From: Chlamydiales bacterium
GTDB lineage: Bacteria; Chlamydiota; Chlamydiia; Chlamydiales; JAACFD01
DNA length: 9,556 bases
Reading direction: 5' to 3'
NCBI GenBank assembly: GCA_009937555.1
Contig: JAACFD010000061.1
Location: forward strand, 1-9,556
In this document: in pieces, positions 1 to 6,840 of the stretch
Numbering within the stretch: the first letter of the stretch is position 1
How the letters are laid out: every line of letters starts with the position of its first letter
Translations under genes and position numbers: made by a program
Notes under the pieces: model-generated
Database searches by the model: none
What the model saw: only the letters and a program-made list of their open reading frames with translations
What the model was told of the DNA's origin: nothing

Positions 1-90
1 TTATGCTAAATTTTGCCAAGATATTTTTTAAATTTACCTCCCATAGAGACCTTTCCCTTATAACTTGCCAGGCTTTTAGTGGTTTTACTA

Positions 91-119
91 TGGGCATTTA
101 AAGAAATATCTGCTAAAAT
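91..119 (+). promoter_or_regulatory. Candidate sigma-70-type promoter for yidC
   Basis: A -35-like TGGGCA (91-96, 4 of 6 consensus bases) lies 17 bases upstream of TAAAAT (114-119, 5 of 6). A TG one base before that hexamer (111-112) makes an extended -10. Transcription would start near 126, leaving a leader of about 43 nt before the yidC ATG at 169. The region 1-168 holds no gene I can support, so a promoter for the four-gene operon is expected here. AT-rich DNA produces such matches by chance, so this is a candidate only. Confidence 0.4.
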
Positions 120-168
120 TTTGTCTTTAAATTTCACGAACAACCCTAAATTTGAGAAAGCAGTTTTT

Positions 169-2586
169 ATGGATAAAAGACTTTTGATATTTTTTGTTTC
201 CTTAACATTGACGTTAATGGGCGTAAAGATGTACTTCAACCATGTAGACACGCAGAAGTACGCTGAACAAATGGTAAAATACGAGCAGTTTAAAAAAGAA
301 AAAGAAGCTGCTCTTTCTAAAGAAGCTTTAAATATCAATAACTTTGAAACAGTTACACTTTACAGCGACGAAGCTCTAACTACTCCCTACACTACAGCTG
401 CTATGCACCAAAAGCTGCTATTCACTCTAAAGCAAGCAAGTGACGCTGCTCCTAAAACTCTTTATGCCTCAGTTGCTAGCAAAACGCTCAACTTACACTT
501 GTTATATGAGCAAGGCATTAGTGACTCTTTACTTGTCTACTCAAGTGATAAAAACAGTAAGGTAAAACTACCAGCTTTTCAAGATCTAGAGGATGCTACG
601 CTGCACCTTCTTTCAATGGGTAGTGGTGCATTAACCCCCTTTATTGTTCAGTTAAAAGGACTTAAAACAAAATTTTCAGGACACAGTAGCAGTAAGAATG
701 CTCTGGCTTTTATCCAGCAACCTCAAGGCTTAATCCCTGCAGGTTTTTACTTATCTTCAGAAGATAGGTTCTTGCCATTTAACCACCTACAGGGAATGGA
801 AGCACTACTTCAAAAAAGTGCCCCTCAAAATAAGCACGTGGCTGCTAACACTCCAAAGGAAAATCAAAAAGAAACTTTCTACCTATTAGAATCCCCTTAT
901 CAACAGTTTGTTTTCTCTTCAACTGGAGCAGCTCTTGTAGAAAGTAACCTTAAACTGCAGCATAGTAAGCAGTCCCCTAGCTACGTAAAAGAAATTGAAG
1001 TAGATAGAGAGCTTGCCCTGTCAAGCCCTGATCTTATGCGCTTCCCTTACCATAAGGTTATGCTCCCATCTGAAGATGGTCTTGCCCCTTTTCCAAAACA
1101 AAAAGAGCCTTCAGCTGAGACTCACTACCCTCTTTTAAGAAGACCTATATCAGAAAGTCAAAAGATGGATCCTGAGAGCTACGCTCTTAACATTGTTTCA
1201 AAGTACCCTGAGTTAGCTGCTACACAGTATGAAGTAACTCACTTTGATAAAGACAAGATTGTATTTGTTAGTAAGCAACACCACCGTACTATCACTAAAA
1301 CATTTAGACTACCTGAAAAAGATGCGCCTTATTGCCTTGAACTAGACATACAAATTTCTGGTGATTCAAGAAACTTATGGTTAAACAGTGGTGTGCCAGA
1401 AGCTGAAATCATTTCAGGTTCCCCGCAGCCCGTTTTAAAATATAAGACGTTTTTGAAAGATCAAAAACAAGTACAAACAGTTAGTCTACCTGAAGCTAAT
1501 CAAGAAGTAAGCCAAGATAACTTGCCTATTGACTGGGCACTAAGTTCAAATGGTTTTTTTGGTATTCTACTAGACCCTGTAAACCAGAATATCCAAAAGA
1601 TTAAAGCTAAGCAAGTAGATGCTTTATCTCTACCTTCACGTTTAGTGAAATACAAAGAAGAATACCAAACCTACAACGCTAAACAGTTCCCTGGCTACCA
1701 GGTAATGCTACCTCTAAACGAAACTGTTAGAGAGCAAAACTTCCGTATCTATGCTGGTCCTTTTTCTGAGGGTGCTTTATCAGTAGCTGAGAAAGCTTAT
1801 ACTGATGCAAGTGGAGATAATTCGCCAAACTACCTAGCTTCTCAAAGTTACCATGGTTGGTTCCAGTTTATTTCAGAGCCTATCGTAAAGTTCTTCCTAT
1901 TCATGCTTAAGCTGTTTTATGACTTCACTAGTTCGTGGGTAGCTTCTATCCTACTACTAACCTTTGCATTAAGAGCGATTTTATTCCCTCTAAACTCATG
2001 GTCAATGAAGTCTATGAGACGTATGCAGCTTGTGGCTCCTGAAATTCAAGAAATTCAGAAAAAGTACAAGAAAAACCCACAGAAAATGCAGATGGAAATC
2101 ATGCAGCTTTATAAGAAACACAAGGTTAACCCTTTTTCTGGCTGCTTCCCAATCCTAATTCAAATGCCATTTTTAATCGGTATGTTTGACTTGCTTAAAA
2201 CTTCATTTGATTTAAGAGGTGCTGCCTTTATTCCTGGCTGGATTGACAACTTAACTGCACCTGATGTTTTATTTACCTGGGGCTTTTCACTGCCGATTTT
2301 TGGATCAGAACTTCACTTATTGCCAATACTGTCTGGTCTAACTATGTTCATTCAGCAAAAGATCTCACAATCAAAAATGGCTTCTGCAGGACAAGAATCA
2401 GAGCAACAAAAACAACAAAAATTCATGATGAACTTCATGTCAATTTTTATGGTTATTATGTTCTATAACTTGCCTTCTGGCCTAAACTTATACTTCCTGT
2501 TCTCTACTCTACTAGGAATAGCGCAGCAGCAGTTGATCAATAAGCAATACCCCGTAATTGCTAAAAATGCTCACGTAACGAAGTAA
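169..2586 (+). CDS. yidC: Membrane protein insertase YidC (chlamydial long form)
   Basis: YidC inserts proteins into the inner membrane, alone or with the Sec translocon. The C-terminal insertase domain (about residues 570-795) is clear. TM2 carries TFALRAILFP, whose Arg602 corresponds to the conserved groove arginine of the family. A basic cytoplasmic loop follows (MKSMRRMQ, then a helical hairpin with KKYKKNPQKMQ), then the NPFSGCFPILIQMP segment leading into TM3 (from about 660), and final TMs containing FYNLPSGLNLYFLFS. Residues 4-18 form the N-terminal anchor. Residues ~20-555 form a large periplasmic domain, giving 805 aa against about 550 in E. coli; Chlamydia YidC is close to 790. The frame is open back to an ATG at 79, but I chose 169: MDKRLLIFF is the usual short cytoplasmic start directly before TM1, a GAGAAAG purine tract sits 8 nt upstream, and the extra 30 residues resemble nothing in the family. 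It heads the operon, 11 nt before kdsB. Confidence 0.95.
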   Translation: MDKRLLIFFVSLTLTLMGVKMYFNHVDTQKYAEQMVKYEQFKKEKEAALSKEALNINNFETVTLYSDEALTTPYTTAAMHQKLLFTLKQASDAAPKTLYASVASKTLNLHLLYEQGISDSLLVYSSDKNSKVKLPAFQDLEDATLHLLSMGSGALTPFIVQLKGLKTKFSGHSSSKNALAFIQQPQGLIPAGFYLSSEDRFLPFNHLQGMEALLQKSAPQNKHVAANTPKENQKETFYLLESPYQQFVFSSTGAALVESNLKLQHSKQSPSYVKEIEVDRELALSSPDLMRFPYHKVMLPSEDGLAPFPKQKEPSAETHYPLLRRPISESQKMDPESYALNIVSKYPELAATQYEVTHFDKDKIVFVSKQHHRTITKTFRLPEKDAPYCLELDIQISGDSRNLWLNSGVPEAEIISGSPQPVLKYKTFLKDQKQVQTVSLPEANQEVSQDNLPIDWALSSNGFFGILLDPVNQNIQKIKAKQVDALSLPSRLVKYKEEYQTYNAKQFPGYQVMLPLNETVREQNFRIYAGPFSEGALSVAEKAYTDASGDNSPNYLASQSYHGWFQFISEPIVKFFLFMLKLFYDFTSSWVASILLLTFALRAILFPLNSWSMKSMRRMQLVAPEIQEIQKKYKKNPQKMQMEIMQLYKKHKVNPFSGCFPILIQMPFLIGMFDLLKTSFDLRGAAFIPGWIDNLTAPDVLFTWGFSLPIFGSELHLLPILSGLTMFIQQKISQSKMASAGQESEQQKQQKFMMNFMSIFMVIMFYNLPSGLNLYFLFSTLLGIAQQQLINKQYPVIAKNAHVTK

Positions 2587-2597
2587 AGGAATGACCC

Positions 2598-3368
2598 ATG
2601 CAAAAGCCATGTAGTGTATACGCCATTATTCCAGCACGCTATGCAAGTTCTCGCTTTCCGGGTAAAATGCTAGCTGATATTAAGGGAAAACCCTTGATTC
2701 AGTGGACCTATGAGAACACTCTTCAGTCTGCTTGTTTTGATCATGTGTTAGTGGCTACTGACCACCAGGAGATTTTTGACTGCTGCAAAAGCTTCAATGC
2801 TCCTGTGGTAATGACCGACCCTAAGCACCCGACAGGGACTGACCGTATTATTGAAGCAGCTAAGACCCAGACAGACCTCCAAGAAACAGATATTATCATC
2901 AATGTTCAAGGAGATGAGCCCTTTGTAGGTAAAGAAAGCTTTAGAGCCTTAATCAACGCTCTTAAAGAGGATGAGAGCTGTGGCATGGCAACAGGGGCTT
3001 ATCACTTAAAAGATAAAGAGAAGATTCTAAACCCTTCATGCGTGAAGTGCGTTGTAGACCAGAAGGGTTACGCACTATATTTTAGCCGCTCTCCCATCCC
3101 CTATATCCAAAGAGAGAGAGAAGACATTCAAAATAGCTACCTAGGGCATTTGGGTATCTATGCATTTCGCTGGAACTTTTTAAAAAAGTTTAAGAGCCTA
3201 AGTCCTACACCACTATTTCTGCAGGAAGATTTAGAACAATTAAAAGTTCTAGAACATGGCTATAAAATCAAAACCGTCTTAATTCAAGGCGAAGAAGGCC
3301 TGGGGGTTAACGAAAAAGACGACATCAAAGAGGTAGAAGAATATCTATGCAAACAAAATATATCTTAG
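2598..3368 (+). CDS. kdsB: 3-deoxy-manno-octulosonate cytidylyltransferase (CMP-Kdo synthetase)
   Basis: This cytoplasmic enzyme activates Kdo with CTP, giving CMP-Kdo and pyrophosphate, the donor for Kdo transfer onto lipid A. The whole family signature is present over 256 aa, a normal length: the nucleotide-binding start IPARYASSRFPGKML (11-25), GKPLIQ (30-35), HPTGTDRI (77-84), NVQGDEPF (102-109) with the Mg/CTP-contacting Asp106, YFSRSPIPY (161-169), GHLGIYAFR (183-191) and LQEDLEQLKVLEHGYKI (208-224). The usual C-terminal Gly-Val-Asp-Thr stretch reads GVNEKDD (236-242), a mild departure. The start at 2598 has AAAGGA seven bases upstream, formed partly by the yidC stop codon. Its last 22 bases overlap the start of pyrG, whose product CTP is a substrate of this enzyme. 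Confidence 0.96.
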   Translation: MQKPCSVYAIIPARYASSRFPGKMLADIKGKPLIQWTYENTLQSACFDHVLVATDHQEIFDCCKSFNAPVVMTDPKHPTGTDRIIEAAKTQTDLQETDIIINVQGDEPFVGKESFRALINALKEDESCGMATGAYHLKDKEKILNPSCVKCVVDQKGYALYFSRSPIPYIQREREDIQNSYLGHLGIYAFRWNFLKKFKSLSPTPLFLQEDLEQLKVLEHGYKIKTVLIQGEEGLGVNEKDDIKEVEEYLCKQNIS

Positions 3369-4990
3369 TTACTGGCGGCGTATTTTCATCCCTAGGTAAG
3401 GGCTTAACTTCGGCAGCTATCGCAACATTACTAGAAAAAAAGAACCTTAAAGTCTCTTTTGTTAAGTTAGATCCATATCTAAATATAGATCCAGGCACCA
3501 TGAACCCCTTTCAACACGGTGAAGTCTATGTAACAGATGATGGAGCAGAAACGGACCTAGATTTAGGGCACTACTACCGCTATTCTCATGCTAAGATCTC
3601 TAAAGACTCAAACGCTACTACTGGCCAAATCTATGATACAGTATTGAAAAAAGAAAGAAGAGGCGAATACCTTGGAAAAACGGTCCAGGTAATCCCACAT
3701 ATTACTAATGAAATCCAAGAGCGTATTCTAAAAGCTAGCAAGCAAGAAGAAGGCATAGACGTACTAATTGTAGAAATTGGTGGCACAGCTGGTGATATTG
3801 AATCACTACCATTTTTAGAAGCTATTAGACAGTTTTCTCATACCCATAAGGGTGATTGCATTAACATCCACTTGACCTATGTACCCTACCTAAAAGCTGC
3901 TGGAGAGTTAAAAACTAAACCTACTCAGCATTCGGTTCAGGTCTTAAGAGAAATTGGTATTATCCCTGATATTATCTTATGCCGATGTGAAGAAGCTCTC
4001 CCTGAAGGGATCAAAGATAAAATCAGCTTATTTTGCTCTGTAAAAAAAGAAGCTGTTTTTGAAGAAGCTGATGTAAAGCATAGTATCTACGAGGTACCAA
4101 TTGAGCTAAAAAAACAAGGCATTGATGATATGATTTGTTCTATGCTCCAGCTACCTAACAAAAATGTAGACCTAAGTGATTGGCGCGAACTAGTTGAGAC
4201 CATCAAAAATCCAAAAGGCACCCTCAAAATAGGCCTTGTAGGTAAATACATGGACCTAAAAGATGCTTACAAATCTGTCTATGAAGCGCTGGTACATGCT
4301 GGATTGCACTTCAAATACCAAGTTGAAGTGAAGTCAATTGACTCAGACCTTTTTAAAGAAGCTCAAAAAGATTCCTCTCTTTTAGATTGTGACGGCTATT
4401 TAGTGCCTGGAGGCTTTGGAGAAAGAGGCTTTGAAGGTAAAGTCAAAGCTGCAGAACATTGCCGCACCAACAAAATACCCTACTTTGGTATCTGCTATGG
4501 TCTTCACGTACTATTGGTTGAATTTGCCCGTAATGTTTGTAAACTATCTCAAGCGCACACAACTGAAATTAAATCCTCAACACCAGACCCTATTGTTAGC
4601 TTACTAAGTGAGCAGGAAAACATCGAGGATATGGGAGGCACTATGCGCCTTGGAGCTTACCCTTGCTTACTAGCAGAGGGTTCTAAAGCCCGCGCTGCTT
4701 ACCAAAACGAGGAGATTTCTGAAAGACATCGCCACCGTTATGAATTAAATAATAGCTACAAAGCATTGTTAGAAGAAAATGGCGTTACATTCTCTGGTAT
4801 CTATAAAGATCAAAACCTTTGTGAAATTGCAGAGGTAAGTGATCATCCTTGGATGGTTGGTGTACAATATCACCCTGAATTTAAATCAAAACCCCTAGAG
4901 CCTCATCCACTATTTAAAGCTTTTATTGAAGCTTCTATTAAGCACAGAAACTATCTCAATAGTGATAAGTGCAGTGAGGCTACAAAGTAA
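3347..4990 (+). CDS. pyrG: CTP synthase (glutamine-hydrolysing)
   Basis: PyrG converts UTP to CTP using ATP and ammonia released from glutamine by its own C-terminal domain. At 547 aa it is full length. The synthetase domain (1 to ~270) has the P-loop GGVFSSLGKG with Lys18, LDPYLNIDPGTMNP, HGEVYVTDDGAETDLDLGHY, EIGGTAGDIES (143-153) and KTKPTQHSV. The class I amidotransferase domain (~295-540) has PGGFGERGFEG, the nucleophile in GICYGLH (Cys383), the glutamine-contacting Glu in TTE, RHRHRYELN, and YHPEF supplying His509 and Glu511 of the triad. LGMQ directly after the nucleophile, which binds glutamine in the family, is replaced by YGLH. The synthetase core also has Phe13 and Ala148 where Val is usual. 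The start lies inside kdsB, with AGGTAGAAGA shortly upstream as a weak ribosome site; no later Met fits, because the P-loop begins at once. It overlaps ruvX by one base. Confidence 0.97.
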   Translation: MQTKYILVTGGVFSSLGKGLTSAAIATLLEKKNLKVSFVKLDPYLNIDPGTMNPFQHGEVYVTDDGAETDLDLGHYYRYSHAKISKDSNATTGQIYDTVLKKERRGEYLGKTVQVIPHITNEIQERILKASKQEEGIDVLIVEIGGTAGDIESLPFLEAIRQFSHTHKGDCINIHLTYVPYLKAAGELKTKPTQHSVQVLREIGIIPDIILCRCEEALPEGIKDKISLFCSVKKEAVFEEADVKHSIYEVPIELKKQGIDDMICSMLQLPNKNVDLSDWRELVETIKNPKGTLKIGLVGKYMDLKDAYKSVYEALVHAGLHFKYQVEVKSIDSDLFKEAQKDSSLLDCDGYLVPGGFGERGFEGKVKAAEHCRTNKIPYFGICYGLHVLLVEFARNVCKLSQAHTTEIKSSTPDPIVSLLSEQENIEDMGGTMRLGAYPCLLAEGSKARAAYQNEEISERHRHRYELNNSYKALLEENGVTFSGIYKDQNLCEIAEVSDHPWMVGVQYHPEFKSKPLEPHPLFKAFIEASIKHRNYLNSDKCSEATK

Positions 4991-5415
4991 TGATTAAAAA
5001 GGGACGTATTCTTGCTATTGATTATGGTTTAAAAAGAATTGGGGTAGCTTTATCAGATGAAAGTCAGTTTTTGGCCTCCCCTCTTCCTGTTATCATCAGT
5101 CAGAAAGATCTAGAGAAAGATGCTGAGGCTATTCAAAAGCTTGCGCTAGAAAAGCAAGCTATCTTGATTGTAATTGGCCTTCCACTGCACATGGATGGAA
5201 ATGCTTCAGAACTCTCAACACTTTCAAGTAAATTAGGTGAAATTTTACAGCAAAAGTGGAACTTGGAAGTGAAGATGCAAGATGAGCGACTGTCATCAAA
5301 AATGGCAGACCATATGCTCAAAGAGCAAGGTTTTTCTAGAAAGAAACGAAAAGAACGCGTTGATGCTTCTGCAGCTTGTGTCATTTTACAAAACTATATG
5401 GATCAGCAAATCTAA
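4990..5415 (+). CDS. ruvX: RuvX/YqgF family RNase H-fold nuclease
   Basis: Proteins of this family are small cytoplasmic RNase H-like nucleases. They are described as putative Holliday-junction resolvases and, in other bacteria, as factors trimming the 5' end of pre-16S rRNA. The 141-aa product is of normal length and has all the usual blocks: AIDYGLKRIGVALSD (9-23) with catalytic Asp11, VIGLPLHMDGN (61-71), QDERLSSKMA (97-106) with the acidic pair Asp98/Glu99, and VDASAACVILQNYM (124-137) with Asp125. The start overlaps the pyrG stop as TAATG, a classic coupling arrangement, so it is probably translated by ribosomes finishing pyrG. It is the last gene of the operon, followed 10 nt later by the A-tract and hairpin of a terminator. 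Which of the two described activities applies here cannot be told from sequence. Confidence 0.94.
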   Translation: MIKKGRILAIDYGLKRIGVALSDESQFLASPLPVIISQKDLEKDAEAIQKLALEKQAILIVIGLPLHMDGNASELSTLSSKLGEILQQKWNLEVKMQDERLSSKMADHMLKEQGFSRKKRKERVDASAACVILQNYMDQQI

Positions 5416-5424
5416 TCTTTTAGA

Positions 5425-5466
5425 TAAAAAAGCGGTTACTCTAACTGAATAACCGCTTATCTATAT
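5425..5466. terminator. Bidirectional intrinsic terminator between convergent genes
   Basis: A perfect 9-bp stem pairs 5430-5438 (AAGCGGTTA) with 5450-5458 (TAACCGCTT) around an 11-nt loop. An A-run at 5425-5431 becomes the U-tract for minus-strand transcription. On the plus side the stem is followed by a T-rich but broken tract (ATCTATATAATTT). It lies between the ruvX stop (5415) and the stop of the convergent minus-strand gene (5488), exactly where a shared terminator is expected. It looks stronger for the minus-strand transcript. Confidence 0.75.
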
Positions 5467-5487
5467 AATTTGTCTGTAGCAGAGTAA

Positions 5488-6564
5488 TTACTTAGACATC
5501 ACTCTTTTTCCAGCAGCTCTAAAAAGGGTAGAGCGTCTTCTATTTTTATCACTTACATCTGAACCTCTTAAAACAGGAATCTTACTCTCTCCTCTTCTAA
5601 GCAGTTCAAGCTGGGCTTCATATGATTTTTCTTTATGCTCGCAATACGTCTCTGCACTTTCAATTGCTTCTCTTAAATGAGCTTCTATTTCATTTCCTAT
5701 TCCATACTTTAGCTCTTCTCTTAAAAAGCTTTCAAACCCTGCTTTGTTCGCATTAAAAGTATCGTAGGTGAAAATTACACTAGGGCTTTGTTTGTACATT
5801 TTTTTTGTGTACTCAAACTTTGCTTTTTCAAGCAATTTTCTAGAAAACTTAACGTTTATAACTCTAATAATTTTACTGTTTAAATCTCTTATAGTTTTTT
5901 CAATCAAAGATCTAGGAGCTCCTGCAGATTCATACTTTTCTATTAAGCTATCTTTGATTCGTTGGATAGAAGAGTGAGTAGTAAACGCTCTTTTAAAACC
6001 TTCTCTAACCTTAAGGTAAGATTTTTCACACTCTTTACCAAGTAGTTTGCTATTAAGTTTAGAGACCTGCTTAATGTGCTTTGAGTTTATCTCTATAGAG
6101 TACTCAGCTAGTTGCTGAAGTAAAGATACTCCAAGTCCTAGTATGGCCTTTTCTCTACTCTTAGCCGCTATACTAGGGGTGGAACCTCTCTTTTGCACCT
6201 CTCCTAAGGAGTTTTCAAATAACTTTTTAAGAGCTGCATAACTTTTAAATTGCTCTGTAATATCATCTAAAACTCGTTTATATTCATGCTGATCAACACG
6301 GAGTGTTTCTTCAAAAACTTCTAAACCACTAAATCCTTGATCTCTTAAAAAAGCTACCTTATCCAATAATTCTATTTCATATTTTCTCATTTGCGCTTCA
6401 ACATCACGCATACACTCTATAAAATGACCTAGTAAAACACCTTTTGGCTTAGCTTTTTTTGCTGCTGAAGCTATTTCTCCAGAACTAGCTATTGAAGTGG
6501 ATGCTGTGGTAATACTTGATGGACTTCCAGCTGCAACTACATAACTAAGTGAACTGTCCGACAT
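5488..6564 (-). CDS. Uncharacterised Ser-rich N-terminus helical protein, effector candidate
   Basis: I do not recognise this 358-aa product. Residues 1-35 are disordered-looking and Ser/Thr/Ala-rich (12 Ser in the first 33), with no charged residue between Asp3 and Glu30. A KKAKPK basic patch follows at 36-41, then a long charged, helix-rich body (about 45-325) with no signal peptide and no membrane segment. The tail is strongly basic (DKNRRRSTLFRAAGKRVMSK, 339-358). I see no catalytic motif. The start at 6564 is chosen over an in-frame ATG at 6606 because AAGGAGG ends five bases before it and the Ser-rich segment begins there. The gene is divergent from the 806-aa gene at 6841 and convergent with ruvX. 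An uncharged Ser-rich N-terminus is a known feature of type III secretion signals, so a secreted effector is a reasonable inference if this is a chlamydial relative. Gene reality is strong; function is unknown. Confidence 0.85.
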   Translation of the reverse strand: MSDSSLSYVVAAGSPSSITTASTSIASSGEIASAAKKAKPKGVLLGHFIECMRDVEAQMRKYEIELLDKVAFLRDQGFSGLEVFEETLRVDQHEYKRVLDDITEQFKSYAALKKLFENSLGEVQKRGSTPSIAAKSREKAILGLGVSLLQQLAEYSIEINSKHIKQVSKLNSKLLGKECEKSYLKVREGFKRAFTTHSSIQRIKDSLIEKYESAGAPRSLIEKTIRDLNSKIIRVINVKFSRKLLEKAKFEYTKKMYKQSPSVIFTYDTFNANKAGFESFLREELKYGIGNEIEAHLREAIESAETYCEHKEKSYEAQLELLRRGESKIPVLRGSDVSDKNRRRSTLFRAAGKRVMSK

Positions 6565-6569
6565 AATTT

Positions 6570-6576
6570 CCTCCTT
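6570..6576 (-). promoter_or_regulatory. Strong Shine-Dalgarno site for the 358-aa gene
   Basis: On the minus strand AAGGAGG lies five bases before the ATG at 6564, the best ribosome-binding match in the window. It decides the start codon against the in-frame ATG 42 bases upstream at 6606, which lacks a comparable site. The housekeeping genes in this window have much weaker sites, so this protein may be made in quantity once transcribed. Confidence 0.8.
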
Positions 6577-6668
6577 AATGAACTCATTTGTTTGACCTAC
6601 AAACATCTTATTCGTTTTAGATTAAGGCAGGATAAGCTCTGCTTAAAGATTCAAATAATTTTGGCTAT

Positions 6669-6694
6669 GTTAAACCACTCTCCCTCAATTTAAC
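6669..6694. repeat. Inverted repeat GTTAAA/TTTAAC in the divergent intergenic region
   Basis: GTTAAA (6669-6674) and TTTAAC (6689-6694) are exact reverse complements separated by 14 bases, placing the half-site centres 20 bases (about two helical turns) apart. The spacer is pyrimidine-rich on the plus strand (CACTCTCCCTC). Position between two divergent genes suits a regulator binding site, but the half-sites are AT-rich and short, so chance is a serious alternative. Confidence 0.3.
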
Positions 6695-6767
6695 CTTAAT
6701 ATATATGGTAGTAAGGCTGTTTAATAACTTTTAGACTTTTCTTAATTTCCCCTTAATTCAAAACGGA

Positions 6768-6773
6768 TACAAT
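6768..6773 (+). promoter_or_regulatory. Candidate -10 box for the 806-aa gene
   Basis: TACAAT matches the -10 consensus at 5 of 6 positions and would start transcription near 6780, leaving a leader of about 60 nt. No good -35 is visible at 16-18 bases upstream (best TTTCCC at 6746-6751, 3 of 6), so activation by a protein or an alternative sigma factor is possible. A second -10-like TAAAAT at 6804-6809 is an alternative; with it, the GGGTTA/TAACCC palindrome would sit inside the promoter as an operator. Confidence 0.4.
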
Positions 6774-6780
6774 GCTCTTA

Positions 6781-6798
6781 GGGTTAGAGAGGTAACCC
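6781..6798 (+). promoter_or_regulatory. Perfect inverted repeat at the predicted transcript 5' end
   Basis: GGGTTA (6781-6786) pairs exactly with TAACCC (6793-6798) across the six-base purine loop GAGAGG. If transcription starts near 6780, this is a hairpin at the very 5' end of the mRNA, a position where stem-loops are known to protect bacterial transcripts from 5'-dependent decay. The same DNA could instead be an 18-bp operator. It is too far from the ATG at 6841 to hide the ribosome site directly. Confidence 0.5.
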
Positions 6799-6840
6799 AA
6801 GATTAAAATAAATCACCATCATACATACTGGAGATACATC

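Noticed and set aside
79..168. Upstream extension of yidC to the ATG at 79
   Set aside because: The 30 extra residues do not resemble a YidC N-terminus and would bury the first transmembrane helix. The ATG at 169 has a purine tract at the right distance and gives the usual short cytoplasmic start.
6..338. Minus-strand open frame of 110 codons overlapping the start of yidC
   Set aside because: Half of it is antisense to the well-supported yidC N-terminus. It has no recognisable motif. The non-overlapping part (6-168) has tolerable codon use but could as well be the remnant of a neighbour. It also covers the candidate yidC promoter.
3111..3120. Five AG dinucleotide repeats inside kdsB as a possible phase-variation tract
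   Set aside because: It is only ten bases, encodes the charged QREREDI segment normally, and lies in an essential LPS gene; no sign of a frame disruption.
5133..5384. Minus-strand frame opposite ruvX, and plus-strand frames at 4416-4607 and 5768-5977
   Set aside because: All lie wholly inside confident genes in another frame or strand, and their compositions follow from those genes.
5434..5445. Resemblance of the terminator's GGTTACTCTAAC to the reverse complement of the leader palindrome at 6781-6798
   Set aside because: The match needs gaps and involves short low-complexity arms. In the terminator the stem pairing explains the sequence fully.
6565..6606. Upstream in-frame ATG (6606) for the 358-aa gene
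   Set aside because: The 14 extra codons contain the AAGGAGG site itself, which is correctly spaced for the ATG at 6564.
6622..6646. Bulged inverted repeat TTAAGGCAG / CTGCTTAA upstream of the 358-aa gene
   Set aside because: Eight pairs with one bulge, overlapping an alternative pairing (TAAGC/GCTTA). It could be a leader hairpin, but it is short, has competing folds, and no promoter for that gene could be placed with confidence.
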